Assembly (NCBI GenBank): GCA_018623895.1 | Contig: JAAZUY010000003.1 | Coordinates: 1 to 26,186, forward strand | DNA: 26,186 nt | From: a bacterium | GTDB lineage: Bacteria; Bacillota_I; Bacilli_A; Acholeplasmatales; Acholeplasmataceae | Reading direction: 5' to 3' | In this document: positions 16,654 to 24,649 of the stretch, one piece after another | Position numbering within the stretch: the first letter of the stretch is position 1 | Layout of the letters: every line of letters begins with the position of its first letter | Notes under the pieces: model-generated | The model's database searches: none | Told to the model about the DNA's origin: nothing | What the model saw: only the letters and a program-made list of their open reading frames with translations | Program-made: the position numbers and the translations under genes

Positions 16654-16802
16654 TATTTTTTTTCTTTATGAATTGTATATTTTCGAAGCTTAGGACAATA
16701 TTTTTTTACTTCCATACGTTCAGGGTGCTCTTTTTTGTTTTTAGTAGTATGGTAATTTTCGCTACCACATTCGGTACAAACAAGTTTAACTAATTCACGC
16801 AT
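16653..16802 (-). CDS. rpmG: Ribosomal protein bL33
   Basis: 49 residues: starts MRELVKLVCTECGSENYHTT and ends KYCPKLRKYTIHKEKK. The NKKEHPERMEVKKYCP block and YTIHKE tail are typical of bL33. It has three of the four zinc cysteines (C9, C12, C36); the fourth position of the second CxxC is Leu39, as in zinc-free paralogues. So it looks like an intermediate between the C+ and C- types. AAAGGAGAA lies 5-6 bases before ATG at 16802, and a hairpin terminator begins at the stop. Confidence 0.95.
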   Translation of the reverse strand: MRELVKLVCTECGSENYHTTKNKKEHPERMEVKKYCPKLRKYTIHKEKK

Positions 16803-16830
16803 TTGACTTTCTCCTTTTCAAACCAGATTT

Positions 16831-16859
16831 ATGATAACACACTAAATTAAGTATTACAA
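16831..16859 (-). promoter_or_regulatory. Candidate promoter for rpmG
   Basis: Minus strand: -35 TTGTAA (16854-16859), 17 bp spacer, -10 TATCAT (16831-16836), in the gap between galM and rpmG. An alternative -35 TTGACA lies at 16885-16890 with TAATAA 17 bp on. Either would allow separate rpmG transcription. Confidence 0.4.
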
Positions 16860-16876
16860 GATTATTATTTTACTAC

Positions 16877-17869
16877 TTATATATTGTCAATTTTAAAAGT
16901 ATAAGAAATAAAATGATCATAATTTTCTTTTGAATCTAGAATTCCTTTATTAAGACCTTCATGTTGTACTCCTCCGGGTTCAAATTGACATTCTAACGCA
17001 ATAGATGAATGTTTATTGTCCCCAAATTCGTTTTTTAACAATGAATGAGGTGATTTTTTATTGTGAGAATATATGACAATCGCAGGATATGAAGTTTTAA
17101 CCTCTAAGGAAAAATCGTTACAATATAAATTAACTACTCTTTTATTAAGTAAAAAAGTATGATCAAGACCTTTAAATGTAGTATCACTCATTTTTTCAAG
17201 AACACTTCTCATATTTATCTTTTTGCTTAAATCATATTTTGAATTTATTGTATTTTTTTTTCCTAATATCCTATTACCTTTATCTATTTCAAGATATTCT
17301 TTTGAATCAACTTTTATTTCATGATTATATATATCTTTTTCCTGTGAAAGATTAAAATATACATGATTAGTAATATTACACAATGTTGATTTAGTAGCAT
17401 TTGCTAAATATCTCACTTGCAAAGATCTATTGTTAATCTCATATATAACACTTAATCTCAAATCTCCCGGAAAACCAGAGTCTTTTTCAAAAGATATAGA
17501 TTCTAATATAAGTTTATTCTTAGAGAAGGAAACTACATTAAAATTTGAAAACGAAAAACCTGATTTTCCACTATGCAAAATATTTTCTTTTTTTTGCTGA
17601 TGAAAACTGTCTTTAATCATATATCCGGGGGGAAACAGTCTTCCCGAAACCCTGCCTACTGTTTTTCCATAATAAAAATCTGAATACATAAACTCTTCCA
17701 AATTATTTGGTTGAACAGTCACTTCATGATACTTATTTTTATTTTTAAGATAAATATGAAATATTGCAGCTCCAAAAGTTGAAATAACAACTTTTAAATA
17801 TGAATTTTCCAGAGTAATAAGTTTTATATTTTCAGAATTCATTTTAATTGTTTTGACATTCGTATTCAT
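16877..17869 (-). CDS. galM: Aldose 1-epimerase (mutarotase)
   Basis: 330 residues. It interconverts alpha and beta anomers of aldohexoses such as galactose and glucose. Family marks: GKTVGRVSGRLFPPGY (68-83, for the usual GxxxGRxANRI), H99 in ILHSGKSGF, the catalytic H169 in NITNHVYFNLS, GLDHTFLL, and the catalytic glutamate region ECQFEPGGVQHEG near residue 294. AAGGAG lies 5 bases before ATG at 17869. It starts 14 bp after a NUDIX gene and is followed by rpmG. It could serve the sugar uptake locus nearby, but is on a separate transcript. Confidence 0.88.
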   Translation of the reverse strand: MNTNVKTIKMNSENIKLITLENSYLKVVISTFGAAIFHIYLKNKNKYHEVTVQPNNLEEFMYSDFYYGKTVGRVSGRLFPPGYMIKDSFHQQKKENILHSGKSGFSFSNFNVVSFSKNKLILESISFEKDSGFPGDLRLSVIYEINNRSLQVRYLANATKSTLCNITNHVYFNLSQEKDIYNHEIKVDSKEYLEIDKGNRILGKKNTINSKYDLSKKINMRSVLEKMSDTTFKGLDHTFLLNKRVVNLYCNDFSLEVKTSYPAIVIYSHNKKSPHSLLKNEFGDNKHSSIALECQFEPGGVQHEGLNKGILDSKENYDHFISYTFKIDNI

Positions 17870-17883
17870 GTTTCTCCTTAAGC

Positions 17884-18357
17884 TTACATTTTATCTACAT
17901 TAACTTTTAGTAGTATATTATTTTTGAACTCACAATGGACATGAATTAGATTTTCATTTAATATATCTTCAAGAAAAAATGGGATGTTTGGAACAACACT
18001 TTTGTTATTTTTATCTAGAATCCAATCGATTTTTTTCATTTCTAAAATACCTTCATCACATATTAAACCTTTTTTTATTTCATGCTCCTTTTCTAAATCT
18101 ACTAAAAATAAAAAAATTAAATTATTTTCATAACCATTCATATCTGTTGTCATTAAACCTCTGAAACAACAATCTTCCTTTTTAAGTTTAATACCCGCTT
18201 CTTCTCTAATTTCTCTAATAACTGATTTAATTGGGCTTTCTTTACTTTTTATTTTCCCCCCTAATCCATTCCAAATACCAATAAAAGGTTTATTTTTTCT
18301 TTTTAACATTAGGATATTATTTCTTTTTTTTATAAAAACTAGATTATATTTTTGCAT
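17884..18357 (-). CDS. NUDIX hydrolase, MutT-like, probably leaderless
   Basis: 157 residues. A complete Nudix box at 34-56 (GKIKSKE-x7-REIREEAGI). The strand before it, NNILMLKRKNKPFIGIWNGLGGKI in part, is characteristic of MutT/8-oxo-dGTP diphosphatase-like enzymes that clean the nucleotide pool. It differs clearly from the other NUDIX protein here (3285-3683). No ribosome site precedes the ATG: the bases before it are TATAAT-N6-ATG, so the transcript probably begins at the ATG. A later start would cut into the first beta strand. Next gene: galM, 14 bp on. Confidence 0.84.
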   Translation of the reverse strand: MQKYNLVFIKKRNNILMLKRKNKPFIGIWNGLGGKIKSKESPIKSVIREIREEAGIKLKKEDCCFRGLMTTDMNGYENNLIFLFLVDLEKEHEIKKGLICDEGILEMKKIDWILDKNNKSVVPNIPFFLEDILNENLIHVHCEFKNNILLKVNVDKM

Positions 18358-18363
18358 GCTGTA

Positions 18364-18372
18364 ATTATATCA
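18364..18372 (-). promoter_or_regulatory. Extended -10 promoter for a leaderless transcript
   Basis: Minus strand TGATATAAT (TATAAT at 18364-18369), then TACAGC and the ATG of the NUDIX gene. With the usual 6-7 base distance from -10 to start, the first transcribed base is the A of ATG or its neighbour. No good -35 is visible; the region upstream is the T-run of the previous terminator. Confidence 0.7.
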
Positions 18373-18373
18373 C

Positions 18374-18403
18374 AAAAAAAATAAGACATTTGTCTTATTT
18401 TTT
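18374..18403. terminator. Bidirectional hairpin terminator after the Pr6Pr gene
   Basis: Perfect inverted repeat ATAAGACA-TT-TGTCTTAT (18381-18398) flanked by A on the left and T on the right, so it has a T-run when read from either strand. It ends the minus-strand Pr6Pr gene, whose stop codon lies inside the stem. Confidence 0.78.
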
Positions 18404-19045
18404 ACTTATTTGTTTTGGTTTTTTTTCAATCATACTTTTTAACAATGTCATAAGGAATGCAACAAAGAGGTATGCTGGAAACATGATTGTAAGTGTAAAT
18501 CTTAATACACTACTTATTCCATCTGGATTAAAAGCTAAATCCGTTGGATCTAAAAATCCATATGGATATTGTCCTAATGGCCATGTTTTTGTAACATATA
18601 TAACCAAAAATAAATATGTCAATGGATAAATAATATTTATCCAAAACATCTTTAACTTTATTGCTTTTACAGATAAAAAATACCATAAAATATAAGCAAT
18701 CGGAACATATGTATGACCTAAATGACCATAAAATGAAATTCCATCTGGATGTTGCAAAATAAAATGATATCCTGTTGCAGTTATAAATATATTTGTAGCG
18801 ACAATAGAAGCAAAATATTTAAACCACTTTTTATCATTTAATCTTAACCAAAATAACCCAGTAGCAAAGACAACAAGTGTGTTTGATTGGTTTGAGAAAT
18901 ACCACTGGCGTGAAATCCCAATTAGCAAGTCTCCTCTACTATCGTCTCCTCCTGTAATTGTCCATACTGTATACCATAATGCTAAAATAAAAACTACATA
19001 TGTTAAAATACCTATGATTTTATCTTTAAGTTTGAGTTTGTTCAT
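18395..19045 (-). CDS. Pr6Pr-like integral membrane protein
   Basis: 216 residues with six predicted membrane segments (about 9-29, 52-68, 77-97, 113-127, 133-152, 178-202). Family marks are QWYFSNQSNTLVVF (47-60), H94 and the GHLGHTYVPIAYILWY stretch (107-122) with H111, and YPLTYLFLVIYV followed by YPYGFLD (160-166). These match the Pr6Pr / FAR-17a-AIG1-like superfamily, some of whose eukaryotic members are threonine hydrolases of fatty acid esters of hydroxy fatty acids; the bacterial role is unknown. AAAGGAGGA lies 3-4 bases before ATG. It stands alone, with a hairpin terminator after it. Confidence 0.82.
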   Translation of the reverse strand: MNKLKLKDKIIGILTYVVFILALWYTVWTITGGDDSRGDLLIGISRQWYFSNQSNTLVVFATGLFWLRLNDKKWFKYFASIVATNIFITATGYHFILQHPDGISFYGHLGHTYVPIAYILWYFLSVKAIKLKMFWINIIYPLTYLFLVIYVTKTWPLGQYPYGFLDPTDLAFNPDGISSVLRFTLTIMFPAYLFVAFLMTLLKSMIEKKPKQISKK

Positions 19046-19091
19046 GACTCCTCCTTTTTTTATTATATACCTTAACTAGATTTTACTATCC

Positions 19092-19120
19092 TTGCAAGAC
19101 TTTCTTTTTTGTGTTATAAC
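19092..19120 (+). promoter_or_regulatory. Promoter of the tRNA-Lys gene
   Basis: Plus strand: -35 TTGCAA (19092-19097), 17 bp spacer, -10 TATAAC (19115-19120) with an upstream TG (extended -10, TGTTATAAC). The tRNA begins 12 bp after the -10, which fits a short 5' leader removed by RNase P. Confidence 0.72.
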
Positions 19121-19131
19121 AATTTTATGTT

Positions 19132-19207
19132 GCCCCCTTAGCTCAGTTGGTAGAGCAACTGACTCTTAATCAGTGGGTCATCCGTTCGAGCCGGATAGGG
19201 GGTACCA
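19132..19207 (+). tRNA. tRNA-Lys (anticodon CTT)
   Basis: 76 bases. Acceptor stem GCCCCCT (19132-19138) pairs with AGGGGGT (19197-19203; one G-T pair at the end). D arm GCTCAGTTGGTAGAGC; anticodon stem-loop ACTGA-CTCTTAA-TCAGT gives CTT; T arm ATCCG-TTCGAGC-CGGAT. Discriminator A and an encoded CCA (19205-19207) follow. It has its own promoter and terminator. Confidence 0.97.
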
Positions 19208-19208
19208 C

Positions 19209-19229
19209 TAAGCCTAAACGGCTTTTTTT
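19209..19229 (+). terminator. Terminator of the tRNA-Lys gene
   Basis: Stem AAGCC / GGCTT (19210-19214 with 19220-19224), 5-base loop, then seven T on the plus strand. In the minus direction there is no T-run, so it does not clearly end the GH16 gene. Confidence 0.75.
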
Positions 19230-20361
19230 ATATCAACAGAATAAATTTATCACTTTTACTTGATACTCTTCCTGTAAAATCGATGGCTTCTATAGTGATT
19301 TCATATTCACCTGGGAAAAGAGAATTAAACCTTATTTGATTAAGATTAGTATATTTATAAAAATCACCATCAACATATACTGCATATTTTTCAACCATAA
19401 CATCATCTTCAGATGGATTCCAAAAAATTGATCTGCTTAAACTTGTCATTTTTCTTATTTTTTCAGGTTTTGAAGGTGCAGTTTTGTCAATATTTGCAAT
19501 ATTTTTTTGATACACCCTCACATAGTCAACATACATTGACGTTGGAAAAATTTCATCATTTATTCCTTGTACCCCTCCCCAAACGCCTCCAATAGCTAAG
19601 TTTATTATAATATGAAACATTTGATCAAAGGGATAAACATCCTTATATTCTACATCTTGATTATATGCGGGCACGTAATTAAATTCACCAATTTTAGATT
19701 CGTTAACATACATTTTCATATTCCCAGGTTCCCACTCAAAAACATAATTGTTAAAATCTGTAGTCGCTTCATACAAAGTCTTTGAAAAAGTTAATGATCC
19801 TTTATCACCCAAATGATTAAATTTTTTTGTATGGGTAGATGAAAAGACACGATTTGGATCATAACCTACATGTTCAAGTATATCAATTTCACCAGAATTG
19901 GGCCAACCACCATAACTATTCATAGTTGGAAGCAACCAAACGGCACTCCATGTTCCATTACCTGTAGGGACTTTAGCTGAAAATTCTACTCTTCCATACC
20001 TAAAATCACCTTTATATTTTGAATTAATTCTTCCAGATGTATAACTTTTACCACTAAAGTATTCTTTTCTGCCCTCAATTTCTAATTTACCCTCTCTTAC
20101 AAAAATATTATCCTCTTTATAATATTGCAGTTCCTGATTACCTCCACCATATCCATTTACTTCTATATTCCATTTTGTAATGTCCAGTTCTGATCCATTA
20201 AATTCATCGGCCCATACACATACATAATCTTCAGAAAGTGTTTTAATTTCACAATTTTCATAGGCTTTTAAAGGCTCGAGATTATTTGGTAAACTATTCC
20301 CACAACTTGTAATTAAAAAACTTAATATTAAAACCATCATAAAAATAAGTTGTTTTTTCAT
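19228..20361 (-). CDS. GH16 beta-glucanase lipoprotein (laminarinase/licheninase type) with C-terminal FN3-like domain
   Basis: 377 residues. A lipoprotein signal ends in ITSC (Cys20), so the enzyme should be anchored on the outer face of the membrane. The GH16 domain (about 45-285) has the catalytic signature GEIDILEHVG (157-166): predicted nucleophile E158, D160 and acid/base E163. It is preceded by GTWSAVWLLP and GGWPNSG, typical of the laminarinase subgroup that cuts beta-1,3- or mixed beta-1,3-1,4-glucans. Residues about 287-377 form an FN3-like beta sandwich (AVYVDGDFYKY, FPGEYEITIEAID). It is last in the operon, 1 bp after the second permease gene. It probably releases oligosaccharides for that transporter. 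Exact substrate is inference. Confidence 0.9.
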   Translation of the reverse strand: MKKQLIFMMVLILSFLITSCGNSLPNNLEPLKAYENCEIKTLSEDYVCVWADEFNGSELDITKWNIEVNGYGGGNQELQYYKEDNIFVREGKLEIEGRKEYFSGKSYTSGRINSKYKGDFRYGRVEFSAKVPTGNGTWSAVWLLPTMNSYGGWPNSGEIDILEHVGYDPNRVFSSTHTKKFNHLGDKGSLTFSKTLYEATTDFNNYVFEWEPGNMKMYVNESKIGEFNYVPAYNQDVEYKDVYPFDQMFHIIINLAIGGVWGGVQGINDEIFPTSMYVDYVRVYQKNIANIDKTAPSKPEKIRKMTSLSRSIFWNPSEDDVMVEKYAVYVDGDFYKYTNLNQIRFNSLFPGEYEITIEAIDFTGRVSSKSDKFILLI

Positions 20362-20362
20362 A

Positions 20363-21265
20363 TTATTCTCCGGTGATTCCTGTTCTATCTATTGATTCTG
20401 TAAAAAATCTTTGTGCAAAAAAGTACAACAACAATAATGGCAATATTGTAATCATATTACCAGCTAGCATAATAGCTTCGTTTAATTCAGATCCAAACGA
20501 TCCTGGAGGGAAAAGACTTTCATAGCTTGCTCTAAAAGCTTGTAGCTTTAAAGGCAAAGTAACTTGGTCACCCACATATAAACCTGTAATAAATGTTTCA
20601 TTCCAATACCAAACAAAACTAAATAAAAAAACTATTAGAAAAGATGGGATAGCTAATGGTAAAGCAATTTTGTAAAAGACTTTTATTGGACTCGCCCCAT
20701 CTATCTCTGCAGATTCCATTAAAACCCCTGGAATTGTTTTAAAGAATTGATAAAATATCAATATATAAATTGCAGCATTTACGCCTTGACCAAAGATCGC
20801 AGGTAATACCATTGAACTTTCGCTACTCATAATACCTAAATTTCTAAAAATTAACATGTTAGCAACCATTGTAACCTGAGATGGAAGAATAAATGTTGCT
20901 AGCATAAATGCAAATAGAATTTTTTTCAATGGAAAATTAAATTTAGCAAATCCATATCCTATTAGTGCGGATGATATCGTAGCTGATATTGAGACTTGTA
21001 AAACATATCCAGTAGAGTCAAAAATTGACGCTGGCAATTCTAATACTTGAATAGCACGATTATAATTTTCTAATTCAAGTACTGTTGGAACCCAATTGAC
21101 TCCTGGATTAATCAAATCATCAACATTCATAAAACTGTTTGTTAACATAAATAACATTGGATACAAATATATGTAAGAGAAACTAATTAAAAGAACTAGA
21201 ACTATAATTTTATAAATTAGACCATCAGTAAATTGCATCCCGAATAACTTTTTTCGTAATTTCAT
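20363..21265 (-). CDS. Carbohydrate ABC transporter permease, MalG/UgpE type
   Basis: 300 residues with six predicted membrane helices. The cytoplasmic EAA loop reads ESAEIDGASPIKVFYKIALP, the contact site for the ATPase. The N-terminus has the typical LYPMLFMLTNSFM segment. It overlaps the MalF-type gene by 4 bp (ATGA) and its stop lies 1 bp before the GH16 start, whose ribosome site (GGAGAA) is inside its last codons. Together with the MalF-type partner it would form the channel of an oligosaccharide importer (CUT1 family). No ATPase gene is in the window; such systems often use a shared MsmX-type ATPase. Confidence 0.92.
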   Translation of the reverse strand: MKLRKKLFGMQFTDGLIYKIIVLVLLISFSYIYLYPMLFMLTNSFMNVDDLINPGVNWVPTVLELENYNRAIQVLELPASIFDSTGYVLQVSISATISSALIGYGFAKFNFPLKKILFAFMLATFILPSQVTMVANMLIFRNLGIMSSESSMVLPAIFGQGVNAAIYILIFYQFFKTIPGVLMESAEIDGASPIKVFYKIALPLAIPSFLIVFLFSFVWYWNETFITGLYVGDQVTLPLKLQAFRASYESLFPPGSFGSELNEAIMLAGNMITILPLLLLYFFAQRFFTESIDRTGITGE

Positions 21266-22314
21266 GCTCTAGACCCCCTTCTTCCCCTTGAAATTGTAAT
21301 AAATATTAACATAATTAAAACCATAAATATAAAATATGTCCATGCAATTGCAGCAGCATATCCATATCCAAACCAAAATTGACTATCCGGTGCTCCCACA
21401 AGCATATGTGATCTTGTTAATTCTAAAATTCCTCCGGATTCTACAAATAAGCTCATAGTTACAACAACGTAGATTATAGATACTCCAATTAACGATGAAA
21501 TTCCAGGTAGAGTAATTTTCCAAAAACGGTCCCAAGGTGAAGCACCATCAATCGAAGCAGCTTCATAAATAGATCGATCTATTTTCTGCAAGCCTGCTAA
21601 AAAAATCAAAATTGGAATACCAGCATACCATAATACAAGCAATAACGAATTTAGCAGCAATACTAAAGGATCAGCAATCCAACTTCCTAAGTTTTCAGTA
21701 ATATAAACCAATAATGTTGAATTTTCTAAAGCAGGAAGTGTAGTAGCGTTTTGATTAGTAAGTTCTCCAATCACTGGTCCAGTTGCAATTATTACAGGAA
21801 GAAAAAATATTGTTCTAAATAATCCTTTTAACTTCATTGGAACGTTAATTAACACTGCAATTAATATTGAAAATACGATGATTAGAGGCACTGATAATAT
21901 CATTCTTACAACATAAGTTGCAAACAAAGGAACTAAAGTTTGGCTTCTAAAAATATTCAAATAGTTTTCAAAACCTATATATGTTGATGTAATCCCTTCT
22001 TGCAAATTATAATATGCCTCATGCAAACTTAAATAAAAGGAGTAAAACATCGGATATAGAGTGAAAATAAGAAAACCTATTAACCACAATAATATAAACA
22101 TGTAACCGTAATAAGCATCTCTTCTACTTCTTGTGATATTAAATTTAATCCCAAACAATCTTACCTTTTTTGGATAAACATAAACAAATATATTATGAGT
22201 CAAAAAGTAACCTAGTTTTTCAAATATTAATGAAAGAAAATTTGAAATTTTGGTAAAAAATATTTTCATTTTTGTAAAATCTAGTTTTTTCGGGTTAATT
22301 GGTTTTTTAGTCAT
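21262..22314 (-). CDS. Carbohydrate ABC transporter permease, MalF/UgpA type, with N-terminal extension
   Basis: 350 residues. The core from about residue 68 has six membrane helices and the EAA loop EAASIDGASPWDRFWKITLP. The first 68 residues are an extra cytoplasmic or membrane-surface segment rich in Lys, Phe and Ile, which most MalF-type permeases of about 295 residues lack. Its helices (about 16-45) are amphipathic. It overlaps the DUF5696 gene before it by 8 bp and the second permease by 4 bp, so translation of all is coupled. Stop is TGA. Confidence 0.9.
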   Translation of the reverse strand: MTKKPINPKKLDFTKMKIFFTKISNFLSLIFEKLGYFLTHNIFVYVYPKKVRLFGIKFNITRSRRDAYYGYMFILLWLIGFLIFTLYPMFYSFYLSLHEAYYNLQEGITSTYIGFENYLNIFRSQTLVPLFATYVVRMILSVPLIIVFSILIAVLINVPMKLKGLFRTIFFLPVIIATGPVIGELTNQNATTLPALENSTLLVYITENLGSWIADPLVLLLNSLLLVLWYAGIPILIFLAGLQKIDRSIYEAASIDGASPWDRFWKITLPGISSLIGVSIIYVVVTMSLFVESGGILELTRSHMLVGAPDSQFWFGYGYAAAIAWTYFIFMVLIMLIFITISRGRRGSRA

Positions 22315-24649
22315 AAATTACCTCAGCACTTTTACTTGAAATAATGTAAGTTCCATATTCATAATCTATATCAGAATAATTTATAATTACGCTGTGATCA
22401 TTAGAATATCTTACAAGTACAACACCATAATCAAGAACATCGCGTTTAACAACTTTTGAATCACCGACCTCTTTATGTACGATGTTCAACATATTATATG
22501 TATTAATTATATCATCTTTAAATACTTCAAATTCAGTTGTAAAATAGAATGCCGACCTTGTAAATCTCATTTTTTCTGTTGGTTCCTTAGTGAGAACGTA
22601 ATTTGGATATACACCATAGTCTATCATATTCAAAAAAGCATCATCTCCTAAAGCATTAAAGTTAAGAGGTTCACTAAAATAAGGTACAATTCCCTTTAAA
22701 ATTAATTGGACTAGTGGTATTGCATCAGTATAATAATAATAATTAGAATGCATCATAGGAATATTTTTGTATACATCCATATATTTCCAAGCATATAAAC
22801 TTGGTCTATAAAGCATTTGAGATTCAAATTGACTCATAATTTGATCATAAAACGATAAACTTTCATATCTAGAGTTAAATTTTCCATCAAAAAAACTAAA
22901 TAATGTGTTCCCCATGTTAGGAGATGAAACATTTTTTAATTCATCGTTATTTGAAAATGCGAGACTTTGTTTTGGATAAATATAATATAAATCAACAAGT
23001 TGAGAATTTAAAGAAAATATTGGATAATCCATTTTTAATCTAGAATAATTTCTCGATACATCTCGATTAAATATTAATCGTGAAGATAATGAACTCCCAA
23101 CAATATAATCTTGGAATAAATAATAAGGTAAATCCATCTCTCTAATTTTAGAAATAAGGTTATCTAATCCACTAACTTTTCTTATCCTGTAAGGAGTCTC
23201 ATCAACATGTCCATCTAATGACCACCCATAAAACTCTAAAATTAACTTTTGAATACTATTTTCCCTGAAGTAGTCAATTATCTGTAGTGCTTCTTCAGAC
23301 GAAGTCATCTCAAGATATGAAGTACCCAAAAAAGCAGGTGTTTGATCTCCCATTAATAGAGACAATACCATCGGCAATTCATCAGAATATTCTTTTTGAT
23401 GAACGAGTTCATTTTCCAATAAATAATTTTGATAATTTAATGCAATTCCATCATAACTAGAGTCTTGTCCTAAAATTACAAACGTCATTTTAAAATCAAT
23501 ATTATTTATAGATTCCGGAACTTGCTCTCTACCGTCCCCGGCCTGATTAATAATTGCTTTATAGATGGGTCTAAGTATGTGAGTAATCGAAAATTTTTGA
23601 TACTTAGAATTAGATGACCAAAATGAAGCTTCAAATTTTGAAGATGCAGCACCCTCTTCAATTCTTGCATAAAATCCCTCTTTTCCAACGTTACTTATCA
23701 ATCCAGCGATTGGAAGAGAAAAGTATGGACCCGATGCTGAATTAATTCCCAAGTCATTGCCATAGAATCTAGCTTTCAAAGTCTCTTCAATTGGTTTATT
23801 GAATCTGATTAGGGCGCCTGAACCGTCAGGTACAACCATATAGCCCGGTGCACTATCTTCTCTTACAGAACCAAAATAAGGAAAAAGAGTAATTTTAGTT
23901 AAATAAAACCTATTACTATTTTCTTCGATTTTTTCAGCTGGCACTTGAACATTTAATCCACTTTCATTTAACGAGAGAATTACACTTAATTTAAATCCTA
24001 AATCTTTATAATTCACAGTAATATCTAACAACTGATTGACTTCATTTACATTTAACTCAACTGCATCAAAATCATATGAGTTTTCTTTAACTTCAAATAC
24101 AGATTTATAGTCTTGCTCATCTTTAATGGATCCATCAGTTACATATTTTACATCCGCAGCAGAATATATTGAATCTGTTTCTTCAGTTGCTGTTGAAACA
24201 TTAGCCTTTCTAACATAACTAATCCATAAACCACTATTCATCATATTTCTAGTTGAAGTGTTGTTTTCTCTAGTACCGGTTATTCCTTGAAATTCAGCTC
24301 GAGATGAAATATAGTAATCGTTTGTTTTATCATATAAAACAACTGAAAAAGATAATGAATGAAAATATAATTTAAATAAATCATTCTCAATATTGTAATC
24401 ATATCCTAATTCAGATAATACTTCTTCATCGTAAGGTAGTTTAAATTCATTTTCATAAGTTTCAATTTTATCAAGACTAAAGTTATCTGGTTGAGTCATT
24501 CTATTCGAAGTCAACAAAGCTTTTTCAACGTAGTCTAATGAATTGCTTTCATCTGATAAATTAGATCTATTAATATTTTGATAAGAGACGACTAATGAAA
24601 TAGATAAAGTTGCTGATAATAAAATTTTTATAAATTTAAGCACGTACAT
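22307..24649 (-). CDS. DUF5696-like exported protein, possible cryptic glycoside hydrolase
   Basis: 780 residues from ATG at 24649. GTG at 24643 (two codons later) is as likely, because AGAGGTG is 7 bases before it but abuts the ATG. An N-terminal hydrophobic helix (about 5-23) with no lipobox Cys suggests export or anchoring. The next part (about 95-410) is strand-rich, with the family-like YMVVPDGSGALIRFN (270-284). The middle (about 425-690) alternates strands and helices like a barrel (KLILEFYGWSLDGH, 468-481; DLPYYLFQDYIVG, 506-518). The end (735-778) resembles the small beta domain closing many glycosidases. I recall DUF5696 genes beside sugar ABC permeases and YIP1 proteins in Paenibacillus. 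Function unknown; the glycosidase idea is inference. It overlaps YIP1 by 14 bp and malF by 8 bp. Confidence 0.75.
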   Translation of the reverse strand: MYVLKFIKILLSATLSISLVVSYQNINRSNLSDESNSLDYVEKALLTSNRMTQPDNFSLDKIETYENEFKLPYDEEVLSELGYDYNIENDLFKLYFHSLSFSVVLYDKTNDYYISSRAEFQGITGTRENNTSTRNMMNSGLWISYVRKANVSTATEETDSIYSAADVKYVTDGSIKDEQDYKSVFEVKENSYDFDAVELNVNEVNQLLDITVNYKDLGFKLSVILSLNESGLNVQVPAEKIEENSNRFYLTKITLFPYFGSVREDSAPGYMVVPDGSGALIRFNKPIEETLKARFYGNDLGINSASGPYFSLPIAGLISNVGKEGFYARIEEGAASSKFEASFWSSNSKYQKFSITHILRPIYKAIINQAGDGREQVPESINNIDFKMTFVILGQDSSYDGIALNYQNYLLENELVHQKEYSDELPMVLSLLMGDQTPAFLGTSYLEMTSSEEALQIIDYFRENSIQKLILEFYGWSLDGHVDETPYRIRKVSGLDNLISKIREMDLPYYLFQDYIVGSSLSSRLIFNRDVSRNYSRLKMDYPIFSLNSQLVDLYYIYPKQSLAFSNNDELKNVSSPNMGNTLFSFFDGKFNSRYESLSFYDQIMSQFESQMLYRPSLYAWKYMDVYKNIPMMHSNYYYYTDAIPLVQLILKGIVPYFSEPLNFNALGDDAFLNMIDYGVYPNYVLTKEPTEKMRFTRSAFYFTTEFEVFKDDIINTYNMLNIVHKEVGDSKVVKRDVLDYGVVLVRYSNDHSVIINYSDIDYEYGTYIISSKSAEVIYD

